Assembly (NCBI GenBank): GCA_026015225.1 | Contig: JAOZGV010000185.1 | Coordinates: 1-28,959 of the forward strand | Direction of reading: 5' to 3' | DNA length: 28,959 nt | Source: Candidatus Bathyarchaeota archaeon | Lineage (GTDB): Archaea > Thermoproteota > Bathyarchaeia > 40CM-2-53-6 > RBG-13-38-9 | Shown: positions 14,634-23,367 of the stretch, piece after piece | Layout: each line of letters starts with the position of its first letter | Position numbering within the stretch: the stretch's first letter is position 1 | The notes under the pieces: generated by a model | Databases searched by the model: none | Told to the model about the DNA's origin: nothing | The model's input: only the letters and a program-made list of their open reading frames with translations | Translations under genes and position numbers: made by a program

Positions 14634-15869
14634 ATGGTGAAATTTTTGGTGGCCGATATTCCTTGGACAATTGAACTTAAACCAAAAAATTTGAGTGAGA
14701 TAGCTGGTAATAAAAAAGTAATAGATTCTCTAAAGAGATGGATCCTTTCTTGGGAACGAACTGGTTCGAATAAAAAAGCTGCCTTACTTTATGGCCCGCC
14801 AGGAACTGGAAAGACCGTTTCTGTGGAAGCGTTGGCTAGAGAACTGGATTTTGATCTATTCGAAATGAATGCTAGTGATATAAGAACTGGTCAAGCTATT
14901 GAAAGTATTGTTGGTTCAGCAGTTACCGAACAAAGCTTATTCAATAGAAAGAAAATAATCCTACTAGATGAGGTTGATGGGATAAGTTCTCAAAAGGATC
15001 GAGGAGCAGTTCAAGCTATTACTAAGGTCATAGATAAAACCAATTATCCTATATTAATGACTGCTAACGATGCATGGGATCCTAAAATTAGAGGGTTAAG
15101 AGAGAAAAGTTTGATCCTCAATTACAAGAAAATTGGCATTAGGGATGGTGTTCCATACCTTTGGCAACTCCTAACCAAAAAAGGGATAGAAGCAGATGTA
15201 AGTATGATAAAGATAATAATTGATCGGAACGAGGGAGATATGCGCTCCATCATTAATGATCTTCAGATGCTAACAACCGGAGAAACTGAACTAACATTTG
15301 AAAGAATAAATCAATTAGCTTGGAGAAATAGAAAAGAACCGATATTTGATGCTTTAAAACTAGCCTTCACATCTAAGGATTGTCTAAATGCAAGAAAAGC
15401 AATCGAAGTTGCAGATGTTGATTATGGGATGTTGTTCGAATGGATTTATGAAAATTTACCTAGGCAACTTTCAGATCCGTATGATCTCTCAAATGCCATG
15501 GAAGCTTTAGCTAAAGCAGAGCTATTTTTGTCAAGAGCAAAGAAAACACAAGCTTGGCAATTATTATCTTACGCAATGGATCTAATGACTGCTGGTGTCG
15601 CTATGTCAAGAAAGAGAACAAAACCCGCTTGGATTCCAATGAAATTTCCACAAAGAATTGCTTTCATGTCAAGAACAATGAGAGAAAGAGCCAAATTAAG
15701 GCAGCTAGGTAATAAAATTGGAAAAAAATGCCATGTCTCATCACAAGACAGTATTAAAATTTTTATCCCTTATCTAAAGATTATCTTTAAGCATAATGAA
15801 GAAATGGCCTCTTCGATAGAAAGATGGTTAGAACTAGATGGTGAAATGACAACATACCTTAAAAGTTAA
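14634..15869 (+). CDS. rfcL: Replication factor C large subunit (clamp loader)
   Basis: AAA+ ATPase that, with RFC small subunits, loads the PCNA sliding clamp. N-terminal PWTIELKPKNLSEIAGNKK, Walker A GPPGTGKT (54-61), Walker B ILLDEVDG (109-116), sensor 1 TANDAWDP (143-150) and sensor 2 GDMRSIINDLQ. The 411 residues are at the short end for archaeal RFC-L, and the C-terminus (LDGEMTTYLKS) lacks the PIP box (QxxLxxFF-like) usual at the tail. Start choice is uncertain: ATG 14634 has no ribosome site, while TTG 14646 or GTG 14649 are well placed after GGTG at 14636-14639. No small subunit is in the window. The family call is secure. Confidence 0.93.
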   Translation: MVKFLVADIPWTIELKPKNLSEIAGNKKVIDSLKRWILSWERTGSNKKAALLYGPPGTGKTVSVEALARELDFDLFEMNASDIRTGQAIESIVGSAVTEQSLFNRKKIILLDEVDGISSQKDRGAVQAITKVIDKTNYPILMTANDAWDPKIRGLREKSLILNYKKIGIRDGVPYLWQLLTKKGIEADVSMIKIIIDRNEGDMRSIINDLQMLTTGETELTFERINQLAWRNRKEPIFDALKLAFTSKDCLNARKAIEVADVDYGMLFEWIYENLPRQLSDPYDLSNAMEALAKAELFLSRAKKTQAWQLLSYAMDLMTAGVAMSRKRTKPAWIPMKFPQRIAFMSRTMRERAKLRQLGNKIGKKCHVSSQDSIKIFIPYLKIIFKHNEEMASSIERWLELDGEMTTYLKS

Positions 15870-15913
15870 GCGAGAAAGTTTTAATTATTAAATTTTTTTA
15901 AAAAAAATGATTT

Positions 15914-15934
15914 AATAATAATAAAATTATTATT
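15914..15934. terminator. A/T hairpin between convergent genes, possible bidirectional terminator
   Basis: AATAATAAT pairs perfectly with ATTATTATT around AAA, after a T7 run and A8 run at 15894-15907. It lies between the RFC gene and a convergent small gene, so the T-runs on either strand could end both transcripts. The low GC content makes the stem weak. Confidence 0.4.
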
Positions 15935-15952
15935 TTCAAAGAAAACTTCGTA

Positions 15953-16276
15953 CTATCCAGAAATTATCTTTTTAATTAATTCTTCTCCACTCTCTGAGAG
16001 TGTGAAGACTTTGTAAATATTACGCTTAGTGAACTTAATATTACCATTCAATACATTTGTTTTTTCGAGTAGCTCAAGGCTTAAAAGAGTGGGATCTTCA
16101 ACATCCTCACCCTGAACAGACATAGCAACTGTCCAATCTCCCCTTTCTTTTATTTTCTTCAATATATCTATATATTTGGAAAGGTTTTCTTCGATTTCGT
16201 GATACGATTTTTCGAATTCATCGCATATTTGATGATAGAGTAATTTTCTTAATTCCATCGACAAAATGAATCCCAC
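15953..16276 (-). CDS. Small hypothetical protein, winged-helix-like C-terminus
   Basis: About 107 residues, or 101 from the internal ATG at 16258. The N-terminal half is predicted helical and charged (FEKSYHEIEENLSKYIDILK). The C-terminal half, LLSLELLEKTNVLNG followed by YKVFTLSESGEELIKKI, resembles the helix-wing pattern of archaeal winged-helix proteins, where LTExGxE is frequent. The start is uncertain: GTG at 16276 or ATG at 16258, neither with a strong ribosome site. It lies downstream of the pyrophosphatase on the same strand, with a gap of about 77 nt. I cannot assign a function; a small regulator is the likeliest guess. Confidence 0.62.
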   Translation of the reverse strand: MGFILSMELRKLLYHQICDEFEKSYHEIEENLSKYIDILKKIKERGDWTVAMSVQGEDVEDPTLLSLELLEKTNVLNGNIKFTKRNIYKVFTLSESGEELIKKIISG

Positions 16277-16353
16277 TTGATGAACAAATATTTTTATTCA
16301 AATATATAATTATTAACTGACTTGATGATTAATTTCATAAAAAATGTATCATA

Positions 16354-18408
16354 TTATCCAAGAATTGAAAATGATATGAATAAGGGCAGGAAAGTTATAG
16401 AGAGAATGTTCTCAAGTTTTATTAATATATGAAGCGAGGGGCCAGCAGTATCTTTGAGTGGATCCCCAAATGTATCCCCGATAACAGAGGATGCGTGAGC
16501 TTCTGTTCCTTTTCCACCATAGTGACCATCCTCAATATATTTTTTAGCGTTATCCCAAGCTCCTCCCGCATTGAACATGAAAGTAGCTAATATTGCAGAG
16601 GTGATCTTAACTGCAATTAGAAAAGCAGCCAAAGCCCATATCCCCAAGATAAATCCAACCAGTATTGGAGCTATAACTCCAACCATTGTTGGGAGAATCA
16701 TTTCCTTAAGTGCACGTCTTGTGCTAATATCAACACATTTGGAGTAATCCGGTTTTGCTTTTCCTGCCATTAATCCTGGTATTTCTTTGAATTGTCTTCT
16801 TACTTCATCGATCATTTCAAAAGCTGTTCTTCCAACAGCACGGATAGCCATAGATGTGAAAAGGAAGGGTATAGTTGCCCCAAGCATCAAAGCCGCGATG
16901 TTCAAAGGATTGATAAGGTTGATTACTATGTCATTTAAATTCACAAAAGATATTCCCTGAATCCTAGCAGCTTCGAAAAGATAAGCAAAGAGAACTACAA
17001 CGGCTGTCATTAGACAGCACGCCATAGCATAACCTTTTGTTATCGCTTTTGTAATATTTCCAGCCGCATCCAAAACATCCAGTGATCTTCTAATCTCTTT
17101 CTTCTGGCCAGACATCTCACCAATACCAGCCGCATTATCAACAATTGGCCCAAAAGCATCCGAGGCCATGATGATCCCTTTCATTTCGGTTATACCCAAT
17201 GTAGCCGCTGCTATTCCGAAGATTCCTATCAACCCCCCACCAGCTATGTAATAAGAAGCCATAGTGACTGCTGAAAGGATTATGATTGGTAAAACTACGC
17301 TCTCCATTCCATACGAAAAACCAGAAAGGAGGTTAATCGCGGCACCGCTTTTTGCTCCCTTTGCTATCTCCATGACTGGTTTTCTATCAATGCCAGTGTA
17401 ATATTGCACGATTAGTGAGATAGAGAGTGCCGCAAAAAGGCCTAGTGAAAGGCAATAGAATAGATTGAGATCGTGCAGTAACCAATTTCCAACAACAAAG
17501 AATGAAATAAATGCAAAGAGCCCCGCAGAGAATAGACCCATATTCAAAGATCGAATTGGATTTTTCTCTTCTGGTCTTACTACATAAGTTCCTATTATAG
17601 TCCCGATAGAACCAATAGATCTTGTGACCAAAGGGAAGAGTAAACCTGCCCATCCATAAACTGGATAAAAAGCGAGGCCTATGATTGTAGTAGTTATTAA
17701 ATTGTCGGAACCAGATTCAAATAGGTCTGCTCCACGACCAGCGCAGTCTCCTACATTATCTCCTACTTGGTCTGCAATAACAGCTGGATTCCTGGGATCA
17801 TCTTCGGGTATGCCAATCTCAACTTTCCCAACAAGATCAGCAGATATATCAGCAGCTTTTGTGTAGATTCCTCCCCCTAATTGAGCGAAAAGGGCAGCAA
17901 GACTCGCTCCAAAACCAAAACCCACCATTAGACTGACTGGTTCAGGATTTGATTCAGTAATACCAAAAATAAAAAATAGCGAGGAAAGACCTAGAAGGTT
18001 GAAGGCGACAATCGTCAAACCCATGACTGCTCCACCTCTAAAAGCTATTGTCAGTGATCTTCCTGGAGATGTTCTTGCAGCGCTAGCAGTTTTCAGATTA
18101 GCTCTAACTGTAGCGTTCATACCAATGAATATAGCTAGTTGTGACATTAAAGCACCAAAAACAAAGCCAAAAGATATCTGCCAATGTGGCCAAAATGCGA
18201 CAAGTAGAATAACCATCAACCCTACAATAAAGTAAAGTATTGTAATAAATTGTCTCTTAAGAAAAGCGTTAGCTCCCTCTTGGATGAAGGAAGCAATTTC
18301 TATCATCTTTTTTGTTCCTGGATCTTCATTTATAATAATCCAAAAAAGAAAAGCGACAATACCCATTGCAATAATTCCGATTATTGGAGCAAAGTATACT
18401 AAATTCAT
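16354..18408 (-). CDS. hppA: Membrane-bound ion-translocating pyrophosphatase, K+-independent type
   Basis: Hydrolyses pyrophosphate to pump ions, here probably H+, out of the cytoplasm. The 684 residues match the family (about 16 helices). Catalytic motifs: AADISADLVGKVE (185-197), DNVGDCAGRGADLFES (217-232), SDAFGPIVDNAAGIGEMSG (416-434), GGAWDNAKKYIE, and the final DTFGDPLKDTAGPS. The determinant of K+ dependence reads GNITKA (450-455) with Lys454. In the family, GNTTKA marks K+-independent enzymes and GNTTAA K+-dependent ones, so a K+-independent proton pump is expected (established rule, applied here). ATG start with AGGT close upstream. With the A-type ATP synthase it would let pyrophosphate contribute to the ion gradient. 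Confidence 0.94.
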   Translation of the reverse strand: MNLVYFAPIIGIIAMGIVAFLFWIIINEDPGTKKMIEIASFIQEGANAFLKRQFITILYFIVGLMVILLVAFWPHWQISFGFVFGALMSQLAIFIGMNATVRANLKTASAARTSPGRSLTIAFRGGAVMGLTIVAFNLLGLSSLFFIFGITESNPEPVSLMVGFGFGASLAALFAQLGGGIYTKAADISADLVGKVEIGIPEDDPRNPAVIADQVGDNVGDCAGRGADLFESGSDNLITTTIIGLAFYPVYGWAGLLFPLVTRSIGSIGTIIGTYVVRPEEKNPIRSLNMGLFSAGLFAFISFFVVGNWLLHDLNLFYCLSLGLFAALSISLIVQYYTGIDRKPVMEIAKGAKSGAAINLLSGFSYGMESVVLPIIILSAVTMASYYIAGGGLIGIFGIAAATLGITEMKGIIMASDAFGPIVDNAAGIGEMSGQKKEIRRSLDVLDAAGNITKAITKGYAMACCLMTAVVVLFAYLFEAARIQGISFVNLNDIVINLINPLNIAALMLGATIPFLFTSMAIRAVGRTAFEMIDEVRRQFKEIPGLMAGKAKPDYSKCVDISTRRALKEMILPTMVGVIAPILVGFILGIWALAAFLIAVKITSAILATFMFNAGGAWDNAKKYIEDGHYGGKGTEAHASSVIGDTFGDPLKDTAGPSLHILIKLENILSITFLPLFISFSILG

Positions 18409-18500
18409 TCAAACCTACCCTATGACCCGTTGAATTATTATAGTTAAGAGTCGTTTATCGCTTTTAAAATAAATGCTAAAAATTAGTAATTTTTAATAGA

Positions 18501-18510
18501 TTATATATAT
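18501..18510 (+). promoter_or_regulatory. TATA box for a leaderless transcript
   Basis: TTATATATAT centred near 18505, 24 nt before the ATG at 18529. That spacing places the transcription start at the start codon, and no Shine-Dalgarno sequence is present, so the gene is probably leaderless. Confidence 0.45.
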
Positions 18511-18528
18511 TTTTTTATTTTGAGACCT

Positions 18529-19116
18529 ATGAAATTTCTTGAGGGAAGAAATGATAAGATCTGGTTTTTATTATCAATTATTTCGGGTCTTGGATTTTTA
18601 GCACTATGGCTATATACTACCTTTATTGTGGAGTTTAAGGAAAACGCATTTGGCGATAAATGGGTTTTTAATGAGATTGTTTTCTTATCTATTCCAAAAA
18701 AAATTTTCAGTACAAATTTTAACATTGTATTTGAATTTAAGCTTATTACATTATTTGTAATACTTGGAATTTTTTATTGGATATTCGGACTAGAAGTATT
18801 GAAAAAAATTTTTATTAAATTACCGATTTTAGTACGCAAACTCTTATTTATAATATCTTTAGTAGGCGTCATGATGGCTACATATGAATTTATTTGGAAT
18901 TTTACCCTTTGGAATGCAAAGATCGTATCTCTCGCAATTAAAAATCCAGATTTTATAAATGTTGATATGGATGGATTGGCCTACTTGAATCAAATATTTC
19001 CTGTAAATTTAAATTTTGCAACGAAAATGTACTTGTTAGCACTTTTCATAAGCATTTATTGTGTTTATTATTTTTACAAACTAATTAGTACCGATGCTCA
19101 TTCATCAAATGCGTAG
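18529..19116 (+). CDS. Unknown membrane protein, about four helices
   Basis: A 195-residue protein with hydrophobic segments at about 12-33, 68-87, 103-122 and 168-187. Between the first two helices is a long loop with charged and aromatic residues; the region between helices 3 and 4 (NFTLWNAKIVSL, then DFINVDMDGLAYLNQ) may be a re-entrant or extracellular segment. I recognise no family. The start is set at ATG 18529 because a TATA box lies 24 nt upstream; an in-frame TTG at 18520 would add three residues. It is divergent from the pyrophosphatase gene, whose start is 120 nt away, but nothing links their functions. Codon use is as AT-rich as its surroundings. Confidence 0.72.
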   Translation: MKFLEGRNDKIWFLLSIISGLGFLALWLYTTFIVEFKENAFGDKWVFNEIVFLSIPKKIFSTNFNIVFEFKLITLFVILGIFYWIFGLEVLKKIFIKLPILVRKLLFIISLVGVMMATYEFIWNFTLWNAKIVSLAIKNPDFINVDMDGLAYLNQIFPVNLNFATKMYLLALFISIYCVYYFYKLISTDAHSSNA

Positions 19117-19210
19117 GGGTAGTGCATATAGGGATCTTTTTTAGATTATTAATACTCCAATTAAATATCCAATACATCCAAATTACATAACGTTGATGAT
19201 CTTTTTCTAT

Positions 19211-19229
19211 AATCCAATTATATTGGATT
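19211..19229. promoter_or_regulatory. Operator-like perfect inverted repeat upstream of the LUD gene
   Basis: AATCCAAT-TAT-ATTGGATT, 8-bp perfect arms, 73 nt before the start of the LUD-domain gene. Two further TCCAAT half-sites lie at about 19157-19178. It could bind a dimeric regulator. A hairpin in RNA is less likely because the arms are weak and no T-run follows directly. Confidence 0.42.
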
Positions 19230-19301
19230 TAACAAAATCACATTTATGAATCCATTGAGTAATTAAAAGTGTCTTGATCTAAAAAGTTTAGTGAGATTAT
19301 C

Positions 19302-19949
19302 ATGAGAGTCGAAAAGAAATGGTTTATTGAGGGAAGAGCTCAGAGAGTTATTGAAGCTCTTAGAAATAATGGTTTCGATGCAATTTACTTGCAAACAAAA
19401 GAAGAGGCTTTTGACAAAATAATGAATTTAATCCCAAAAGGGTCTTTAGTAGGCATTGGTGGCTCTGTAACGATTAGAGAAATTGGATTAGTTGATGCAT
19501 TGGTTAAACGAGGGAATAAGCTGGCGGAGGATTGGTTAAAAAAATATTCAATGGAAGAAAAACTTTCTATTAGAAGGCAACAATTAACGGCGGATGTCTT
19601 TTTAACTAGTAGTAATGCAGTAACGGAGGATGGAGAGCTCATAAATATCGATGGACTCGGCAATCGAGTTGGAGCAATGATTTTTGGTCCCAAAAAAGTG
19701 ATTGTGGTAGCTGGTATCAATAAAATTGTCAAAGACTCATATGAAGGAATCGAACGCATAAGAAATATTGCTGCACCTATGAATGTAAAAAGACTGGGAG
19801 GAAAGACGCCTTGCCTACTAACTGGAAACTGTGATTTAGATGAATGTGAGCCTCCAAATAGAAATTGTCACATTATAACAATAATTGAAAAAAGACCTAT
19901 GAAGACTGACATGACTATAGTATTAGTAGGTGAGGAATTAGGCTTCTAG
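19302..19949 (+). CDS. LUD-domain protein (LutC/YkgG-like, DUF162)
   Basis: A 215-residue LUD-domain protein of the family that includes LutC and the C-terminal part of LutB, involved in lactate oxidation in bacteria; archaeal members are often annotated only as lactate utilisation proteins. Diagnostic segments: IPKGSLVGIGGSVTIREIGL, LTADVFLTSSNAVTEDG, INIDGLGNRVGAMIFGPKKV and GINKIVKDSYEGIERIRNIA. The C-terminus has a Cys-rich turn (CLLTGNC, then DECEPPNRNC) that could bind a metal. No LutA or LutB partner is nearby, so a role in lactate use is unsupported. ATG start with GTGAG 7 nt upstream. Its last 12 nt overlap the convergent next gene. Confidence 0.87.
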   Translation: MRVEKKWFIEGRAQRVIEALRNNGFDAIYLQTKEEAFDKIMNLIPKGSLVGIGGSVTIREIGLVDALVKRGNKLAEDWLKKYSMEEKLSIRRQQLTADVFLTSSNAVTEDGELINIDGLGNRVGAMIFGPKKVIVVAGINKIVKDSYEGIERIRNIAAPMNVKRLGGKTPCLLTGNCDLDECEPPNRNCHIITIIEKRPMKTDMTIVLVGEELGF

Positions 19950-20330
19950 TTCTTTGTTCTCCTTATTTTCATACGCATATGTCCTTTCAAGGGCATTAGC
20001 TTCAAATAAGTTAACCAATGAGTTAGCACTAGCTTCTCCAGTAAGTCTCCCAAATTTTTCATTTGTGGATCTCCACTTCAATTTTGTATTACCGCTTTTA
20101 GAGTTATAAATAATTCCAAGAACGTTCGAAGCTCTAACGAAAGACAACTCCTCAATTTTTTTTAAGGTTTCTTTATCTTCTGCTTCTATGTACATAGTTC
20201 CATTTTCAACCATTCTTTCCGGAAATACCATATCATCTTCAAGATACTCTTTGGGAATGAATGAGCTGCACGTACTTAATATTAAAAATTTTTTAAAGCT
20301 CTTTAGCGGGCATACAGATTCAACTTTCAT
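19938..20330 (-). CDS. Hypothetical protein, 130 residues
   Basis: Unrecognised protein. The start is placed at the internal ATG 20330 because GGTGGG lies just upstream at ribosome-site distance; an ATG at 20348 in frame would read through that site. It begins KVESVCPLKSFKKFLILSTC, continues with mixed alpha/beta sequence, and has an acidic helix EAEDKETLKKIEELSF. The last part is Glu/Asn/Lys-rich and ends over the LUD gene, 12 nt overlapped tail to tail. Three Cys in the first 25 residues could matter, but no complete metal motif is visible. It is divergent from ribonucleotide reductase, sharing a 240-nt AT-rich spacer. Confidence 0.68.
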   Translation of the reverse strand: MKVESVCPLKSFKKFLILSTCSSFIPKEYLEDDMVFPERMVENGTMYIEAEDKETLKKIEELSFVRASNVLGIIYNSKSGNTKLKWRSTNEKFGRLTGEASANSLVNLFEANALERTYAYENKENKELEA

Positions 20331-20450
20331 TTTTAGAACCCACCACATTTAAATAAAAAAATTATAATTTTCAAATGTTATGATTGAAAACTGATTTGTT
20401 TTTTCTAATAAATTATTATCAATCCTTTGTATAGTCTAGATATACTTAAT

Positions 20451-20521
20451 AAAATTGAACTACAATTTTTTATATAAAATTGTTTAAAAATCTAAAATTA
20501 AGTTTTAAGTATATATTAAAT
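20451..20521 (+). promoter_or_regulatory. Inverted repeats and TATA box upstream of ribonucleotide reductase
   Basis: AAAATTG occurs at 20451-20457 and 20476-20482 with its inverse CAATTTT at 20463-20469. The last two form a 20-bp imperfect palindrome with 7-bp arms. The probable TATA box GTATATATTAAA (20510-20521) gives a start near 20540. The distal repeats could bind a regulator. No cobalamin riboswitch was seen although the enzyme uses adenosylcobalamin. Confidence 0.38.
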
Positions 20522-20572
20522 AGAATCTTACATTAAGATCCTAATTTTCACTTTAGGAGGAACTTTACTCAC

Positions 20573-22759
20573 TTGAAATCAAGATTAGATAACTCCATCA
20601 AAAAAATTAGTGAGTCACATACAGACGAAAAGAAAGGGAAAAAAACTCTCCTCGTCTCGAAGGTTAAAAAAAGAGACGGTAGAATCGTTAATTTTGATCG
20701 AGACAAGATCACCAATGCAGTCTATAAGGCTGCAGAAGCCGTAGGTGGAAAAGATAGAGAGATTGCTGAATTTCTCTCTATGCGAGTCGTAGAAATTCTT
20801 GAGGAAAAATTCGATGGCCGTTCAGTACCTTCTGTTGAAGAAATTCAAGATATCGTCGAGAAAGTATTGATCGAAAACGGTCATGTAAAAACAGCGAAAG
20901 CGTATATATTATATCGTCAAAAAAGAAAGGAAGTAAGAGAAGCTAAGACTGTTCTACTTGACGCAGATTTTGATACTAGACTCTCAGCTAATGCAATAAG
21001 CGTTCTAGAGCGTCGTTATCTAAAGAGAGATGAGGAGGGAAATATTGTTGAAACACCAACAGCACTCTTTCAAAGAGTCTCTGAAAGTATAGCATCTATT
21101 GAACTCATCTATAATCCGAATTCTGATGCGAAGAAGATAGAAGAAGAATTCTACAAAATGATGACTAATTTGGAATTTTTACCAAATTCTCCAACTTTAA
21201 TGAATGCTGGTACAGAGCTTGGTCAGCTTTCGGCATGTTTTGTACTCCCAATAGAAGACTCAATGGAGAGTATTTTTGATGCTGTTAAGCATACAGCATT
21301 AATCCATAAGTCTGGTGGCGGCACAGGTTTTTCTTTTTCCAGACTCCGCCCTAAAAATGATGTTGTCAGAACTACTGGAGGCGTAGCTTCAGGACCAATA
21401 TCATTTATGAGGGTTTTCGATTCAGCTACTGAGGTCATTAAACAAGGTGGAAGAAGAAGGGGTGCTAATATGGCAATATTGCGAATTGATCATCCTGACA
21501 TTCTAGAATTCATAACTGCAAAAGATGATGAGAATTTATTGAATAACTTCAATATCTCAGTTGGAGCAACAGAAGAATTTATGCAAGCGGTCTTAAATAG
21601 CGAGGATTACAAGCTAATAAGCCCGAGAACTAAAGAGGTTATCGATAGGCTTCCTGCAAAACAAGTTTTTAGTTTAATCATCAAACAGGCTTGGAAGAAT
21701 GGGGAACCTGGACTCTTATTCTTGGATAGATTAAATAAGGATAATCCTACTCCAAAGATCGGGGAAATTGAATCAACCAATCCATGCGGCGAGCAACCCT
21801 TACTTTCTTTTGAATCTTGCAACCTAGGTTCAATAAATCTAAGCAGAATGGTCAAAGACGGAAGTATAGATTTCGAAAAAATTGCAAAGACAATAAAGAA
21901 ATCAGTCAGATTCCTTGATAACGTGATCGATGCAAATCGCTATCCAATAAAAGAGATAGAGGATATGACAAAAGGGAATAGAAAAATAGGTCTTGGCGTA
22001 ATGGGATTCTCAGATATGCTAGTTAAGCTCGGCATACCCTATAGTTCGCAAGAAGCTGTTAAATTAGCCGAAAAGATCATGGAATTTGTTAGAGATGAAG
22101 CCAGGAAAGCCTCATCGGAATTAGCTGAGGAGCGGGGAGTTTTCCCTAATTTCAAGGGAAGCATATATGATTTTTCAGGGGGTCCGAAAATGAGAAATGC
22201 AACAACAACTACTATTGCTCCCACTGGAAGTCTAAGTATAATAGCAAATTGTTCGAGTGGAATCGAGCCCATATTCGCCCTCTGCTATATACGCAATGTT
22301 ATGGATAATACTGAATTATTAGAAGTAAATTCAATCTTCGAAAAGATATCTTATAATAGAGAATTCTATAGCGAAGATCTTATGAGGAAGATAGCCAAAA
22401 AAGGTTCTATTCAGGATATCAGCGAGGTGCCTTTAGACGTTAAAAAAATCTTCGTTACCGCACATGATATCACACCAGAGTGGCATATAAGAATACAAGC
22501 AGCATTCCAGAAGTATACAGATAATGCGGTTTCAAAAACAGTTAATTTCTCGAGTCATGCGACTCCCGAAGAAGTAGAAAAAGTCTTTCTATTGGCATAT
22601 GAGTTGGGATGTAAGGGTGTAACAGTATACAGAGATCAAAGTAGAGAGAACCAAGTATTGCAAAAACCTATGACAGTCAAGGCTGAGAAAGAGGAATTAG
22701 TACAAACAAAAACAACCGTTCCAGAACAAAATTTCAGATGTAAGGCATGCTCCTTTTAA
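20573..22759 (+). CDS. nrdJ: Adenosylcobalamin-dependent (class II) ribonucleoside-diphosphate reductase
   Basis: Makes deoxyribonucleotides by a cobalamin-generated thiyl radical, oxygen-independent. Residues 28-122 form an ATP-cone regulatory domain (VKKRDGRIVNFDRDKITNAV). In the reductase barrel the active-site N-C-E triad is NPCGEQ (Asn403, Cys405, Glu407); redox cysteines are Cys222 (LSACFVLP) and Cys416 (FESCNLGS), 11 residues after the thiyl Cys as in known class II enzymes. Phosphate-binding PTGSLSIIANCSSGIEP is present. The C-terminus ends FRCKACSF, a CxxC tail fit for reducing the active site. The TTG start follows AGGAGG with 12-nt spacing. A single-gene enzyme, as expected for class II. 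It is followed by a GCGCGTGCTA element right after the stop. Confidence 0.95.
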   Translation: MKSRLDNSIKKISESHTDEKKGKKTLLVSKVKKRDGRIVNFDRDKITNAVYKAAEAVGGKDREIAEFLSMRVVEILEEKFDGRSVPSVEEIQDIVEKVLIENGHVKTAKAYILYRQKRKEVREAKTVLLDADFDTRLSANAISVLERRYLKRDEEGNIVETPTALFQRVSESIASIELIYNPNSDAKKIEEEFYKMMTNLEFLPNSPTLMNAGTELGQLSACFVLPIEDSMESIFDAVKHTALIHKSGGGTGFSFSRLRPKNDVVRTTGGVASGPISFMRVFDSATEVIKQGGRRRGANMAILRIDHPDILEFITAKDDENLLNNFNISVGATEEFMQAVLNSEDYKLISPRTKEVIDRLPAKQVFSLIIKQAWKNGEPGLLFLDRLNKDNPTPKIGEIESTNPCGEQPLLSFESCNLGSINLSRMVKDGSIDFEKIAKTIKKSVRFLDNVIDANRYPIKEIEDMTKGNRKIGLGVMGFSDMLVKLGIPYSSQEAVKLAEKIMEFVRDEARKASSELAEERGVFPNFKGSIYDFSGGPKMRNATTTTIAPTGSLSIIANCSSGIEPIFALCYIRNVMDNTELLEVNSIFEKISYNREFYSEDLMRKIAKKGSIQDISEVPLDVKKIFVTAHDITPEWHIRIQAAFQKYTDNAVSKTVNFSSHATPEEVEKVFLLAYELGCKGVTVYRDQSRENQVLQKPMTVKAEKEELVQTKTTVPEQNFRCKACSF

Positions 22760-22898
22760 TTGCGCGTGCTAATTCATTTCTTAGAACATAATAAATATGC
22801 TCTTCTAGCTTCAATTTTTAAATCAGCTCATTGTAATTAAACAAAAGATTTTTTTGTTTTTTTAAAATACTCAATTTTTGTTATAAAGGTAGATTTTA

Positions 22899-23351
22899 AT
22901 GTCTCTAACAGAATATTTGAAGAGAAATAATATCTGGCATAGATTTATAGATAAATCAGAAACAGTTCATACTGCTGACGCAGCAAAAGCATCCGGCGTT
23001 CCTTTAGAAAGATTGACAAAGAATCTCGTTTCGAAAACTGATGAGGGTGAATATATTATGATAATTGTTCCAGGCGATAAAAAGGTCGACCTAAAAACTG
23101 TTGCAAAGTTATTAGAAATAAAAAAAGTAAGATTAATGCCCTTTGAAAAGGCTGAAGATATCAGTGGCTATCCCCCAGGTGGAACGCCTTCTGTTGGACA
23201 TAAGATGGAAATGAGAACTGTGATGGAAAGGTCTTTACTTAACTTTGAAACAATTTATTGTGGAGGCGGTTCAAGGGATAGAATATTAGAACTTAAATCC
23301 CAAGATGTTGCTAAAATCAATAACGCTATTTTAGGAGGTATATCTCAATAG
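22899..23351 (+). CDS. YbaK/ProX-type aminoacyl-tRNA deacylase
   Basis: A 150-residue trans-editing domain protein that removes mischarged amino acids from tRNA. Family marks are RLTKNLVSKTDEG with the catalytic-region Lys, IVPGDKKVDLKTVAKLL, the strongly conserved SGYPPGGTPSVGHK loop, and the late IYCGGGSRDRILEL. Known members act on Cys-tRNA(Pro), Ala-tRNA(Pro) or Ser-tRNA; the substrate cannot be chosen from sequence. It ends 14 nt before the 3' end of a convergent tRNA-Ser gene, which may be coincidence. The ATG start has AAGGT upstream. A TTTTT run at 23361-23365 can end its transcript. Confidence 0.9.
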   Translation: MSLTEYLKRNNIWHRFIDKSETVHTADAAKASGVPLERLTKNLVSKTDEGEYIMIIVPGDKKVDLKTVAKLLEIKKVRLMPFEKAEDISGYPPGGTPSVGHKMEMRTVMERSLLNFETIYCGGGSRDRILELKSQDVAKINNAILGGISQ

Positions 23352-23367
23352 AACAATTACTTTTTGG

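Noticed and set aside
20349..20572. Cobalamin riboswitch upstream of the B12-dependent ribonucleotide reductase.
   Set aside because: The spacer is almost pure A/T and lacks the conserved B12-box; archaeal cobalamin riboswitches are rare.
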